Source: Lindgomyces ingoldianus (lineage: Eukaryota; Ascomycota; Dothideomycetes; Pleosporales; Lindgomycetaceae). Taken from it: DNA of 18,194 nucleotides. Each line of letters begins with the position of its first letter. Within the stretch, counting starts at the first letter, position 1. The position numbers were made by a program, and so were the translations under genes. The notes under the pieces were generated by a model. That model did no database searches. It had not been told where the DNA came from and saw only the letters and a program-made list of their open reading frames with translations. Positions 9,278 to 17,965 of this stretch are shown one piece after another. The stretch covers positions 1-18,194 of the forward strand of contig NW_022985260.1 of assembly GCF_010093535.1 (NCBI RefSeq), read 5' to 3'.

Positions 9278-10378
9278 ACGTACTTTACAGGTAAGTTGCT
9301 TACACACCTAAGTTGCTTACTTTTGCTAAGACCCTACTAAACTACCCTTTTTACACTAATGCATTCCCTACAACACTACTTAGACGTGCTAAAAGAATGT
9401 TAGATATAGCTTACACTCTAAGCTTTTAAACAAGACATAAAACTCTTAAAGAAATGTGCTATAGCTATATATAAAGTTTTATAAAAAATAATAAATAACT
9501 ATAGCGCTAGATAACCTTTATAAGCTAATTTTACAGCTAAATTACAGAGGCTAGGTAATAAAAAGAAGTAGGTAATTATTAAGACTATACTTAAGCTATA
9601 TACACAAAGAATTTCCCCTTAGATAGCATTTATAGCTAATATAGCTAATTCTTTGTGCGCTAAGCATAATTTAGGCTATGTTTACATAAACTAGCTTAGT
9701 ACATTTATAAAGCATTATTTAGAGCCTAAAGTAATATTTAAGTGTAAGTATAACTATAAAAAAGCTTTTTATAAGAGTTCTAGAGTAATTTAGAGTAAGT
9801 TTAGCCTTATAAAGAATATTAAAGCTAAGTATAGCATCTAGAATAATACTACATATAACTTTAGTAAGATAGAGTTTATAATTAGCTAAATATCTTTTAA
9901 CTATACTTATGCTTAAAACTTTACTTTAAGCTCTAAATAACACTTTACAAACATACTAGGCTAGTTTATATAAACATAGCCTAGATTATGCTTAGCGCGT
10001 AAAGAATTAGCTATATTAGCTATAAATGCTATCTAAAGGGAAATTCCTTATGCATATAGCTTAAGTATAGTCTTAATAATTACCTGCTTTTTTTTATTAC
10101 TTAGCCTTTATAATTTAGCTGTAAAATTAGCTTATAAAGGTTATTTAGTGCTATAGTTATTTATTATTTTTTTATAAAACTTTATACATAGCTATAGCAC
10201 ATTTTTTTAAGAGTTTTATGTCTTATTTAAAAGCTTAGAGTGTAAGCTGTATCTAACATTCTTTTAGCACATCTAAGTAGTGTTATAGGGAATACATTAG
10301 TATAGAAAGGGTAGTTTAGTAGGGTCTTAGTAAAAGTAAGCAACTTAGGTGTGTAAGCAACTCGCCTGTAAAGTACGT
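9278..10378. mobile_element. Palindromic Fot1-like element: two transposon 5' ends head to head, 1101 bp, TA flanks
   Basis: Both ends read ACGTACTTTACA inward and are flanked by TA (9276-9277, 10379-10380). The left arm (about 9278-9755) is the 5' end of a Fot1-like transposon: twin 14-bp subterminal repeats, TTTTGCTAAG, a transposase ATG at 9359 and the N-terminal DNA-binding region. The right arm (about 9900-10378) is the reverse complement of the same sequence, with the ATG complement at 10295-10297, instead of a transposon 3' end. The 145-bp centre carries the left transposase a little further (IKAKYSI). It is stop-ridden and has no catalytic domain, so it is non-autonomous and would fold into a hairpin with arms of nearly 480 bp. 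The partial copy at 3655-4017 belongs to the same family. Confidence 0.82.
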
Positions 10379-11071
10379 TATAGATTATATTTATTATCTT
10401 AAACATCTGCTTTTTATAGCATTTTAAGCTGTTAAACTGCTTTTTATCTTTACTATTTCTCCTTCTTTACTTTGCAGGCGTAAAATAACACATTTTTAAA
10501 GTAACACAGTCCTTAGAGTTAACAGAGTTATATAACTCTACACAGCGCTTAATTAGTGTGCTTAAAGCTACTGCGTAAGAAGTTATTTACTATTACTAGT
10601 TTTTAGCGCTGTGCGCTTTAGTATATAATAACTGCAATATACACCTTAGCGTTAGCAAGTAAAGCTATATAAAAAAGGGTACAACCTTTTTAATTACTAC
10701 TAGGCTAATATATAGATTCTATAGTATTATAACTAAGTAGGGGTGTTGCTATCTGCGTTAGTTAGACTTTAACAGCACAATCCTACTAAATATAGACAAA
10801 ATAGACCCTTCTTCTAAGCATAGCAATATTATAAAGGCCTTTTATACTATGTAAACTATTAGCATTCTATGTAAAGCTTATAGCGCTGTTATTAATAAGT
10901 TTATTACTATTAGTTAAGAGCTTAAAAAGCGCTTAAAAATGCTAAAAATTAACTACTTACTTATACTACCTCTAGGAAACTAGAAGCTAACTTTAATAAT
11001 GCCTATCTAGCTAAATAAAAGTATAGTAGTAAATAATATTAAGATACTCTAGGACTTTTTTTAGTTATAAA

Positions 11072-11272
11072 TGTAAGGCCGGATGTCCCAGAACAGGCCA
11101 GTATGGCCTCACCTGACCTGTTTGGAGGTTGTATGACCTGTGCTTCGTATATAAGCATGAACCCTGACAAGCGAAGCTTGGCAGCGATTCGTCTCTCTTA
11201 CAATACACTCCTATCTTTCTCCGAAAGCTTGCTCTCAGTGCTATCCGTGCTACTTACCATCCCATCTTTACA
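11072..11272. repeat. Solo LTR 1, 201 bp, target duplication ATAAA
   Basis: It runs from TGTAAGGCC to TCTTTACA (TGTAA/TTACA ends) and is flanked by exact 5-bp copies of ATAAA (11067-11071 and 11273-11277). A TATATAAG box at 11148-11155 could be the LTR promoter. Composition is about half G+C with intact CpA and CpG, unlike the RIP-mutated DNA on both sides. No internal element sequence remains, so it arose by LTR-LTR recombination. It interrupts the DUF6589-type relic; orientation and superfamily are uncertain. Confidence 0.9.
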
Positions 11273-11368
11273 ATAAATAAGTCTTACTAATAAGCTGTTT
11301 ATAAAAGATAAGCTAGTGTTTCTAGTTACTAGCAATAATAAGATGCTAAATTAGATGTAGTCTACTAA

Positions 11369-11749
11369 TGTCAGATATGCGCACCTACTGTCAAGACAGG
11401 AGGAACGTTTGACGAAAGCTGCTACATAGTACGAGCAATAAGCTCGAACAGTATGTTGCTGCAAATTGCTGCATTTTGCAGCATTTTGCAGCATGTTGCA
11501 GCAAATTGCAGCAAATTGCAGCATGTTACAGCATTTTGCAGCAAATTGCAGCATGTTGCAAGCTGGTCGCGCATAGGGCTAGTGCGCGAGGGACTCGGAT
11601 CGGCAGAACAAAAAGCCGAGCAACACGAGTAGAGCAGAAAAAGAATCGATAAATCAACACAATAAATACAATCAATCAATCATCCCATACATCATATCCA
11701 AACCCATCATTCATCTCAGGAAGCCTAGAAACAGTGCTTCAATCTGACA
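11369..11749. repeat. Solo LTR 2, 381 bp, target duplication ACTAA
   Basis: It starts TGTCAGAT and ends ATCTGACA, a perfect 8-bp inverted pair. It is flanked by exact ACTAA copies (11364-11368 and 11750-11754). It is not RIP-mutated and contains a ten-unit 10-bp tandem array and a CGAGC/GCTCG hairpin just before it. Two minus-strand ORFs across it (11351-11554, 11422-11679) are products of the tandem repeat, not genes. It interrupts the DUF6589-type relic 297 bp of host numbering beyond solo LTR 1, with only 86 bp between its left target copy and the right target copy of LTR 1. Confidence 0.92.
11452..11560. repeat. 10-bp tandem repeat array, unit GCANNTTGCA, inside solo LTR 2
   Basis: Ten units fill 11461-11560 exactly, with a partial unit before them. 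Positions 4-5 of the unit are AA, TT or TG; one unit has TTACA and the first ends in T. The unit boundary creates TTGCAGCA, and the 10-bp period is close to one helical turn, so identical sites would face the same side of the DNA. Location within the LTR (likely U3) suggests a cluster of transcription factor sites, but no factor is identified. Confidence 0.85.
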
Positions 11750-12167
11750 ACTAAACTTAGCGCTGTAGAGAATATAACTGCATATAACAAGCTAAGCTAT
11801 GTAGTACCTCTGCCTAGATTATTCTACACCTAAATGCATAGCATTAAAGCTATACTTAAATTATACTTTAAAGATAAGCTAGCAGTAAGTAACTAAGTTT
11901 ACTCTACTACACTAAGATATTTTGCTAGCAAAATAGCCTAAAAGTTTGTTACACTAAAGTTCTTTATATACACTTATAAAAAAATATTTATGTAGAATAA
12001 CTATAAGGCTTAGATTATTACTAAGTTTTATTACTATCTAATTACTTATTAACAGCATAGCTTGGGGTTAAACTAGTAATCTCTACTAAGTGTAATAATA
12101 GAAGTAGTAAATAACTTAACAGTAAAAGTGTTTACTAGTTTAGTTAAAAAAAATAGTAGATTTACTA

Positions 12168-13282
12168 ACGTACCTAACAGGTTTGCCGGCCACTTTTGCT
12201 AAGCCCCCACTAAACTCTACCTATCTACATAATGCCTTAACAACAACACTAGATTAAATCTTCTAAAGAACGTTAGATATAGCTTACTCTTTAGGCTCTT
12301 AAATAAGACTTAAAACTCTCCTTGCAACGCGCTGCAGCTATCTATAATGTCTCTTACACAACACTAAGTAATTAACGCGCTAGACAGCCTTTATAAGCAG
12401 AATGCTAGCCTAAATTAAGGAATCTAACTAAGCTTAAAAGAAAGGTAGTTATTAAGTACATACTTAAGCTTATAACACGCAGATTTCCCTCTAGGCTTAC
12501 AGCTGTAGCTAATATAGCTAATTCCTTACCTGTAGAGCGCAATCTAGGCTAGGTTAGCTAAAACTAGACTAGTATGTAGGTTAAGCACTGCCTTAAGTTT
12601 ATAATAAAGTTTAATTATAAGTATAATTATAAAAGAGTGCTTTATAAGAATCTAGAGGTTATCTAGGGCTAGTTTTGCCTAGTAGCTAACATAAAAGCTA
12701 AGTACAGTATCTAGAATAAAGACAGGTATAACTTTAATAAGTTAAGCTTTATAATAGGCTAGATATTAACTAGAGCAGTTATTATAGCTTTAGAGAGACA
12801 AGAACAGCTAAAAGTAATATAGTAAGGTAATAAAAAGTAGATAATAGTTATCTAGGGCATTAACATAATAAGGTAGGCTATAAGATTACAGAGCTTTAAG
12901 CAGCAAATAAAGCTACCACACAACATAAATTACATAAAAGGAAGTAGATTTAGGTAAAAAAAACCTTAATAGTTAAGAATAAAGCTTGTCTAACTACTCT
13001 AAAGGAGTTTAGAGCGCGTAGTAATAGGAAGAAGCTAAAGACGCAGGTGCGCGCTAAAGAAGGTAAGCTAAGTTAAAGGCAATGCAGGTAGTGCAATTAA
13101 ACTAGGCATAACTTGCGTATATGTAAGTAAGTAGTAGAAATAGACTCTAAATAATATCTTGTGTTGTATTACTTTATATAGGGCTAAAGTAGGCTGTTTT
13201 GCAAGAGAATAGGGTGGTTTTAGTAGGGGCTTAGCAAAAGTGGCCGGCCAACCTGTGTGGCCGGCCAACCTGTTAGGTACGT
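12168..13282 (+). mobile_element. Fot1/pogo-like non-autonomous element, copy 1 (1115 bp, internally deleted transposase)
   Basis: The terminus ACGTACCTAACA is present at both ends in inverse orientation, flanked by TA (12166-12167, 13283-13284). The transposase starts at 12232 and shows RAAAIYNVSYTTLSN (helix-turn-helix), LTAVANIANSLPVERNLG, KAKYSI and YNFN, then runs out after VI-GIN. The catalytic DDE core is missing; the frame jumps to a basic C-terminal-like stretch (KEFRARSNRKKLKTQVRAK). Full Fot1-like elements are near 1.9 kb. The left end has one 14-bp subterminal repeat, the right end two. RIP stops throughout. It sits in, or at the end of, the DUF6589-type relic. A minus-strand ORF at 13068-13268 is spurious. 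Confidence 0.85.
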
Positions 13283-13284
13283 TA

Positions 13285-14114
13285 TAAAATCTTAAGAATT
13301 ATATAAAAGATTATAAGTGTTAAGTTAATCTTATGTTTATTTAAAACTACTATGTGTATAAGCTTCTCTCTTAGGCTATTAAATATAGAGATGTTAGCCT
13401 GCTAAAGGTGGCTATCTCTAAAGTCTTGTAACTGTATGCTTACACTAAAAAGTGTGCTTACACTTTAGAGTTTTTATACTTAAAGCGCTTTATTAATACT
13501 AACTATAGCAGCTTAGCTACTTATATAGCTGTAGCTTTTACTTTACTTATTAATTTAACTAGTTAGAAAGGTAGTTAGTTTTTAGTTAACCTTATAAATA
13601 AGTTCCTTAACTATAATATAAAGAACTAGTAAAGTAATAAGTGCACTTTAACTACTTTTATTTATAATCTTTTTAAGTACTATACTTTTAACACTATTTT
13701 TTTTTACACCTCTTAGGCGTGCGCTTTATAGAATGTAGGGCGCAAATACTTAAAAGCAGCATAACTATGTCTAGCACAGTGCTGTTATTTAGTTGCTAGT
13801 AAGGGCATTAAGTATAATAATAGCTCTAGATCTATCTTAAAAGGATGCTACTATCTCTAGTATTAACATTAATCTAACTACTACTGCAAAAGTAATATAC
13901 AAGTCTATAGATGTATTAAATTACAAGTTTCTATATACTACAGATAAAAATGCTAAGAATAAGATAGTAGTAGCTATTAAATTTACTAATAATGTTATAG
14001 CTTTAGTCTTTAATATTATAGCTAACTTTAAGCTAATTAGTAAGCAGCTTTATTTACTAAAAGTTAATTATAAGTTCTTTAATAAGTATAATAATATTAA
14101 AGTTATGCTATAAG
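13285..14114 (+). pseudogene. C-terminal part of the DUF6589-type gene relic
   Basis: Immediately right of the element's TA, one frame (codon start 13285) reads NYIKDYKC, VYKLLS, LLKVAISKVL, YAYTKKCAYTLEFLYLKRF, VAFTLLINLT and LVNLINKFLNYNIK. This resembles the DUF6589 C-terminal region, where a YA-E-LYLKW motif is followed by a LVN segment and a D-x-NE-N-K segment. Around 13860 the open frame changes, and 13863-14111 gives about 83 codons without a stop (VIYKSIDVLNYKFLYTT...), ending at TAA 14112-14114. The join to 12165 is one base out of phase; a nearby run of A (12145-12153 region) may explain it. Confidence 0.6.
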
Positions 14115-14588
14115 GTTTATTCTTTCTATTAGTGTAATTTAGAAGTTAAATGCGCACGTAATTTACATGTGCAGGTAATGTATAGATATAATAATTTTTA
14201 TATATAAAAGTTATAGCATCTAAGTTATGTTTTTCTACTATGTAGTATTACATTATAGCCTATGCAGTAGTAGTAAAAGTTTCTACTTACTTTTACTTTT
14301 TACTCTTAGTTCCTTTTACTTACACTTAATAAAGTTATAAGTAAAATTTACTAGGTAGCTGTACTAATATTTTATGTGCGCAGCTTACTGCAGAGTTTTA
14401 TTTATATATATATGCAGTGTCTGCACTGTGTTTAGAGTATGTAAAAGGTAGGCTTTCTAACACTATAGTCTATGCGTAAAAACTTATAATGCATAATATC
14501 TCTAGTTAAGCATGCATCTACGCCTCTACGTGTTAAGATTAGTACTAAAAATAGAGTTACTCTCTATGCATGTTAATAGTAAGTGCAG
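14115..14588. other. AT-rich sequence without recognisable coding content
   Basis: Strongly AT-rich, with pyrimidine-rich stretches (TTACTTTTACTTTTTACTC near 14290) and TA runs (14401-14413). No frame with family-like content was found and no structural RNA recognised. It may be the 3' flank of the DUF6589-type relic. Confidence 0.5.
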
Positions 14589-14593
14589 GTTAG

Positions 14594-14808
14594 TGTGATG
14601 ACAAGCACTGTCTCTACTACCGTATGGAGCTGGGGAAGCAAGGTAGAGTAGGTCGGCTCTATTTCAGCTAAACTAGGATGGGGAGTGAAGGAGGCGAAGG
14701 GTTTTCGCGAGAGAAAAGCTTGCGCAGCGCCAAGGCGCTAGCGCGCTCGCTTAACCCTTAGCGAGATCATGTGACTAGCAGCGGAGCTTGACAAGCAGCA
14801 CCGTCACA
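14594..14808. repeat. Solo LTR 3, 215 bp, target duplication GTTAG
   Basis: It starts TGTGATGAC and ends CCGTCACA (TGTGA/TCACA inverted ends). It is flanked by exact GTTAG copies (14589-14593 and 14809-14813). Markedly GC-rich compared with its surroundings, with a CpG-dense core (CGCGAG, GCGCTAGCGCGC) and a perfect CTCGCT/AGCGAG inverted pair near its right third. No RIP signs. Superfamily unknown. Confidence 0.9.
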
Positions 14809-14813
14809 GTTAG

Positions 14814-15080
14814 TGCCTAATTATAATAGTTATAGTTGCTAGGTAAATGTATTATTATTGTTAATATTATTACTATAGTAACAGTAGTTAAGCATAATAT
14901 AGTAAAAAGAACTATTTACTTAGATCTATATAGTAAGTCTTATATTTAAACTTCTTACATAATAGCACTATTTTTTTATACATATTTTAAACTTACTTTT
15001 TAGGTCTTAGCTAGTAAGTATAATTAGTAAAGATTTTTTAAAAAAATTTATATATATACTAATTTTTATTACTTTAAATA
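14814..15080. other. AT-rich spacer between solo LTR 3 and the second deleted Fot1-like element
   Basis: Extremely AT-rich with no coding-like frame. Ends in the TA (15079-15080) that flanks the next element. Confidence 0.5.
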
Positions 15081-16211
15081 ACGTACCTAACGGGTTGGCT
15101 AGCCACACAGGTTAGCCGGCCACTTTTGCTAAGCCCCTACTAAAACCACCCTATTCTCTCGCAAAACAGCCCACTTTAGCCCTATATAAAGTAATACAAT
15201 ATAAGATATTATTTAAAGTCTACTTCTACTACTTACTTACACATATATAAGTTATGCCTAGTTTAATTACACTGCTTATATTACCTTTAACTTAGCTTAC
15301 TTTCTTTAGTGTGCACCTGTGTTTTTAGCTTCTTCCTATTACTACGCGCTTTAAACTCCTTTAGAGTAGTTAAACAAGCCTTATTTTTAACTATTAAGGT
15401 TTTTTCTGCTTAAATCTGCTTTCTTTTATGTAATTTACATTATGTAGCAGCTTTATTTGCTGCTTAAAGCTTTATAATTTTATAGCCTACTTTATTATAT
15501 TAATGCCTTAGATAACTATTATTTACTTTTTATTACTTTACTATATTACCTTTAGCTGTTCTTGTCTCTCTAAAGCTATAACAACTGCTTTAGTTAATAT
15601 CTAGCCTATTATAAAGCTTAACTTGTTAAAGTTATACTTATCTTTATTTTAAATACTATACTTAGCTTTTATGTTAGCTACTAGGCAAAACTAGCTCTAG
15701 ATAACTTTTAGATTCTTATAAAGCACTTTTTTATAATTATACTTATAATTAAACTTTATTATAAACTTAGAGTAGTGCTTAACCTACATACTAGTCTAGT
15801 TTAAGCTAACCTAGCCTAGATTACGCTCTACAGGCAAGGAATTAGCTATATTAGCTATAGATGTAAGCCTAAGAGAAAATCTGCGTGTAATAAGCTTAAG
15901 TATGTACTTAATAACTACTTTTTTTTAAGCTTAGTTAGATTCCTTAATTTAGGCTAGCATTCTGCTTATAAAGGCTGTCTAGCGCGTTAATTACTTAGTG
16001 TTATGTAAGAGACATTATAAATAGCTGCAGCGTGTTGTAAGAAGAGTTTTAAGTCTTATTTAAAAGCCTAAAAAGCAAGCTGTATCTAACATTCTTTAGA
16101 AGATTTAATCTAGTGTTGTTGTTAAAGCATTATGTAGATAGGTAGAGTTTAGTAGGGGCTTAGCAAAAGTGGCCAGCTGACCTGTGTGGCCGGCTAACCT
16201 GTTAGGTACGT
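15081..16211 (-). mobile_element. Fot1/pogo-like non-autonomous element, copy 2 (1131 bp), inverse orientation to copy 1
   Basis: Termini ACGTACCTAACG (left) and its inverse ACGTACCTAACA (right) are flanked by TA (15079-15080, 16212-16213). It aligns along its whole length with the reverse complement of 12168-13282, including the same internal deletion. The transposase start codon complement is at 16128-16130 and the DNA-binding region runs leftward from there. Both ends keep two 14-bp subterminal repeats. Differences from copy 1 are mostly C/T and G/A transitions. Two copies with one shared deletion junction mean the short form itself transposed, using a transposase supplied elsewhere. Confidence 0.87.
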
Positions 16212-16538
16212 TATTATGTTTTACTCTTTTCTTAATCTGTTATGTCTCTTATTATGTTTAGTTAGAAGCTAGTATATTTAACATCTATTTATGCTTATAA
16301 TTTATGTGTGTAAAGGACTAATAATTTTTTTAGCTTTATTTTTATTATATTCTAGAGTTTTCTGCTACTTTTAGAGTATGTATATATTAAATAAGCATGT
16401 AACTAACATATAGCAGCAGATCCTGCCTAAGTCCTAGGGCCTAGCCACTCTAAATAGCTAGTAGCCTTTAAGCTATAAAGTAAGAATAGTAAAAAAAAGC
16501 CTAGCTAGCTCTTTTTTTATAACTATAATAACATTATA

Positions 16539-16571
16539 GCTAAAGATAAGTCTAGCTAGCTTATCTTTAGC
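16539..16571. repeat. Perfect 12-bp stem-loop
   Basis: GCTAAAGATAAG at 16539-16550 pairs perfectly with CTTATCTTTAGC at 16560-16571 around a 9-nt loop. Perfect pairing in a heavily mutated region is notable, but there is no following T-run or gene to suggest a terminator. It directly precedes the TAA microsatellite. Confidence 0.6.
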
Positions 16572-16573
16572 AG

Positions 16574-16597
16574 TAATAATAATAATAATAATAATAA
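16574..16597. repeat. (TAA)8 microsatellite
   Basis: Eight uninterrupted TAA units, followed by AAC-type units (CAACAATAACAA). Confidence 0.9.
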
Positions 16598-16859
16598 CAA
16601 CAATAACAAGAGAAGGGCTTTGCTTCCTAACTAGAGGTCCTCCCCGCCCTGCACGCCCCTCTCCCTCCCTAAGTATGTCTATTATGCTGCTTATGCGTAT
16701 ACCTTATATTAATGCTTATGTAGCCCTAATTCTGCCCTTGCTAACTAGGAGCTAGCGCTAGCGCTAGTGCTTAGTGTTACTTCTACTCTAGCAGGCCTAG
16801 CCCTAGTTGCTTAGTAAGTTATTATATTTATATAATAATATATAATAAAGCTGCTAATA

Positions 16860-17965
16860 TTAGGTATAGGGCCTAAACTTATCTTTTTTTACCTAACATT
16901 CTATAAGACATATATACAGGTACATTAAAAGACACTAGCTAATGTTCCTAAGAGTTTCCCCCTCTAGATGTTAGATAATAATGTTGCCTAGTAGAGGATC
17001 TAGTTAGAATAGGCAACTAACTATAACACTGCAGTTAGTAAATAAGAATATAACCTTAAGTAAGCTAAGGCTAATAACTCTTAACCTAGAGCTAGTAGTA
17101 GTGCTGCGTAACCCTTAGAAGGTGTTATAATCCTTGCTTTGTAGAAGCACTCAGGTCTTATGATGTTCCTAGGGGGTGAGTAGGACGGGTGGTAAGGGGC
17201 TAACCGGTAGGGTGTACAGTCCTACGTACAGGCTAATGGGCTATTGGAGGAGAGGAGGGTGACCGGATCGTAGTTTGCCCTGTGTGCGGCAGTAGGGAGG
17301 CCGGGTTAAACGGTCCTGTTAGACAGAATTAGAGGTATATATAGCGCAAGATATACAAATAGTATTACAGCTCTTTGTAAAGCTAAATGCTACTTAGTTT
17401 ATGTAGAGAATAAACTAAACATTAAACACCTTTTAAAGGTTGTTTAATGCAGGAACTATATACATGTGCTAGAGGTGCTAAGGGGAGCAGGAGGAGTTTA
17501 TAGGAGCCTGCTAAGGAGAGCTCCTTGAGCTCCCTTAAGCTCCCTTGACTTGCGGCCTGCCCTCCTACTAGACGACGCACTCCTCCATTACCGCAGGCAG
17601 TTGTGCCGCGTCCGCGTCCTCTGACTAGTCCATAAGCGAGTCCTGTCCCAACTTAGCTAGATTGTAGAGCACTGCCAGTGGAGTTACGCTAGTCCAACTG
17701 TAGACTGTAACAGAAGGTTACTATAAGCGCCTTACCTATGCTTAACTAATCTACAAGTACTATAGAGTTAGTTGCACAAAGCTGTGTACTTATTGCGCTA
17801 CTTATTATAGTAGCCCTCTGCGCTGCATTATCTACCTAGACAGCTTTTGTGTCCCTAAAAAGGACGTAAGAGGCTAGTATATAAAGTGTTGTTGTGCTAA
17901 AAAGCTCTACTTAGTAGCTTCTAAGCAACTATTAGTGCTGCTAACCTTTAAAAAAATTAAAAATT
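16860..17965 (+). pseudogene. Cysteine-rich coding relic split by solo LTR 4
   Basis: Left part (codon starts at multiples of 3 from about 16863): KLIFFYLTFYKT, NVPKSFPL, then MLDNNVA and a polar Gln/Ala/Ser-rich stretch with TAG/TAA at likely Gln/Trp positions, ending PLEG at the target duplication. Removing the LTR and one GAAGG copy continues the frame into YYKRLTYA, then CTKLCTYC, LRCIIYLDSFC and YIKCCCAKKLYL. The Cys spacing (C-4-C-2-C, later C and CCC) suggests a zinc-binding domain. I do not recognise the family. RIP damage implies it was repeated in the genome. Not functional. Confidence 0.45.
17123..17712. repeat. Solo LTR 4, 590 bp, target duplication GAAGG
   Basis: It starts TGTTATAA and ends CTGTAACA (TGTTA/TAACA inverted ends). 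It is flanked by exact GAAGG copies (17118-17122 and 17713-17717). The outer thirds are GC-normal to GC-rich; the middle (about 17330-17460) is AT-rich with a TATATATAG box near 17336, perhaps the LTR promoter. The longest of the four solo LTRs and still largely unmutated. It interrupts a cysteine-rich coding relic whose frame is restored when it is removed. Confidence 0.88.

Larger units (their letters stand above)
10381..12165 (+). pseudogene. DUF6589-type protein gene relic, central part, split by two solo LTRs
   Basis: One frame runs from 10381 to 11071, resumes at 11278-11368 and again at 11755-12165 when each LTR and one target-duplication copy are removed. That is about 395 codons with stops only where Gln, Trp or Arg are plausible. 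Recognisable: VYNNCNI (10621-10641), like the family's VYDN-N box with Asp changed to Asn; FLVTSNNKMLN, like the GD-xT-R box; and PLPRLFYT (11807-11830) before a stop and MH, like the family's PLPGLFHT-M. DUF6589 proteins are large fungal proteins of unknown function, often multicopy. RIP damage means this copy was, or resembled, a repeat. Non-functional. Family call by eye. Confidence 0.62.
16214..16860. other. AT-rich sequence with hairpin, microsatellite and a C-rich patch; no gene seen
   Basis: Mostly RIP-like AT-rich sequence. A pyrimidine-rich, unmutated patch lies at about 16636-16670 (CTCCCCGCCCTGC and CTCTCCCTCCC). A 16-bp perfect palindrome, CTAGCGCTAGCGCTAG, is at 16752-16767. I looked for TG...CA ends with a target duplication around the C-rich patch and found none. 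Confidence 0.5.

Noticed and set aside
11452..11560. CRISPR-like or centromere-like repeat array
   Set aside because: Units are 10 bp and contiguous, with no spacers, and lie wholly inside an LTR with a target duplication.
11351..11679. Minus-strand ORFs rich in Cys, Leu and Gln
   Set aside because: They are translations of the 10-bp tandem array inside solo LTR 2.
13068..13268. 66-codon minus-strand ORF
   Set aside because: Lies within the 3' end of the deleted Fot1-like element, antisense to it, and includes the subterminal repeats.
16606..16680. C-rich patch as another solo LTR
   Set aside because: No TG...CA ends with inverted termini and no 5-bp duplication could be found around it.
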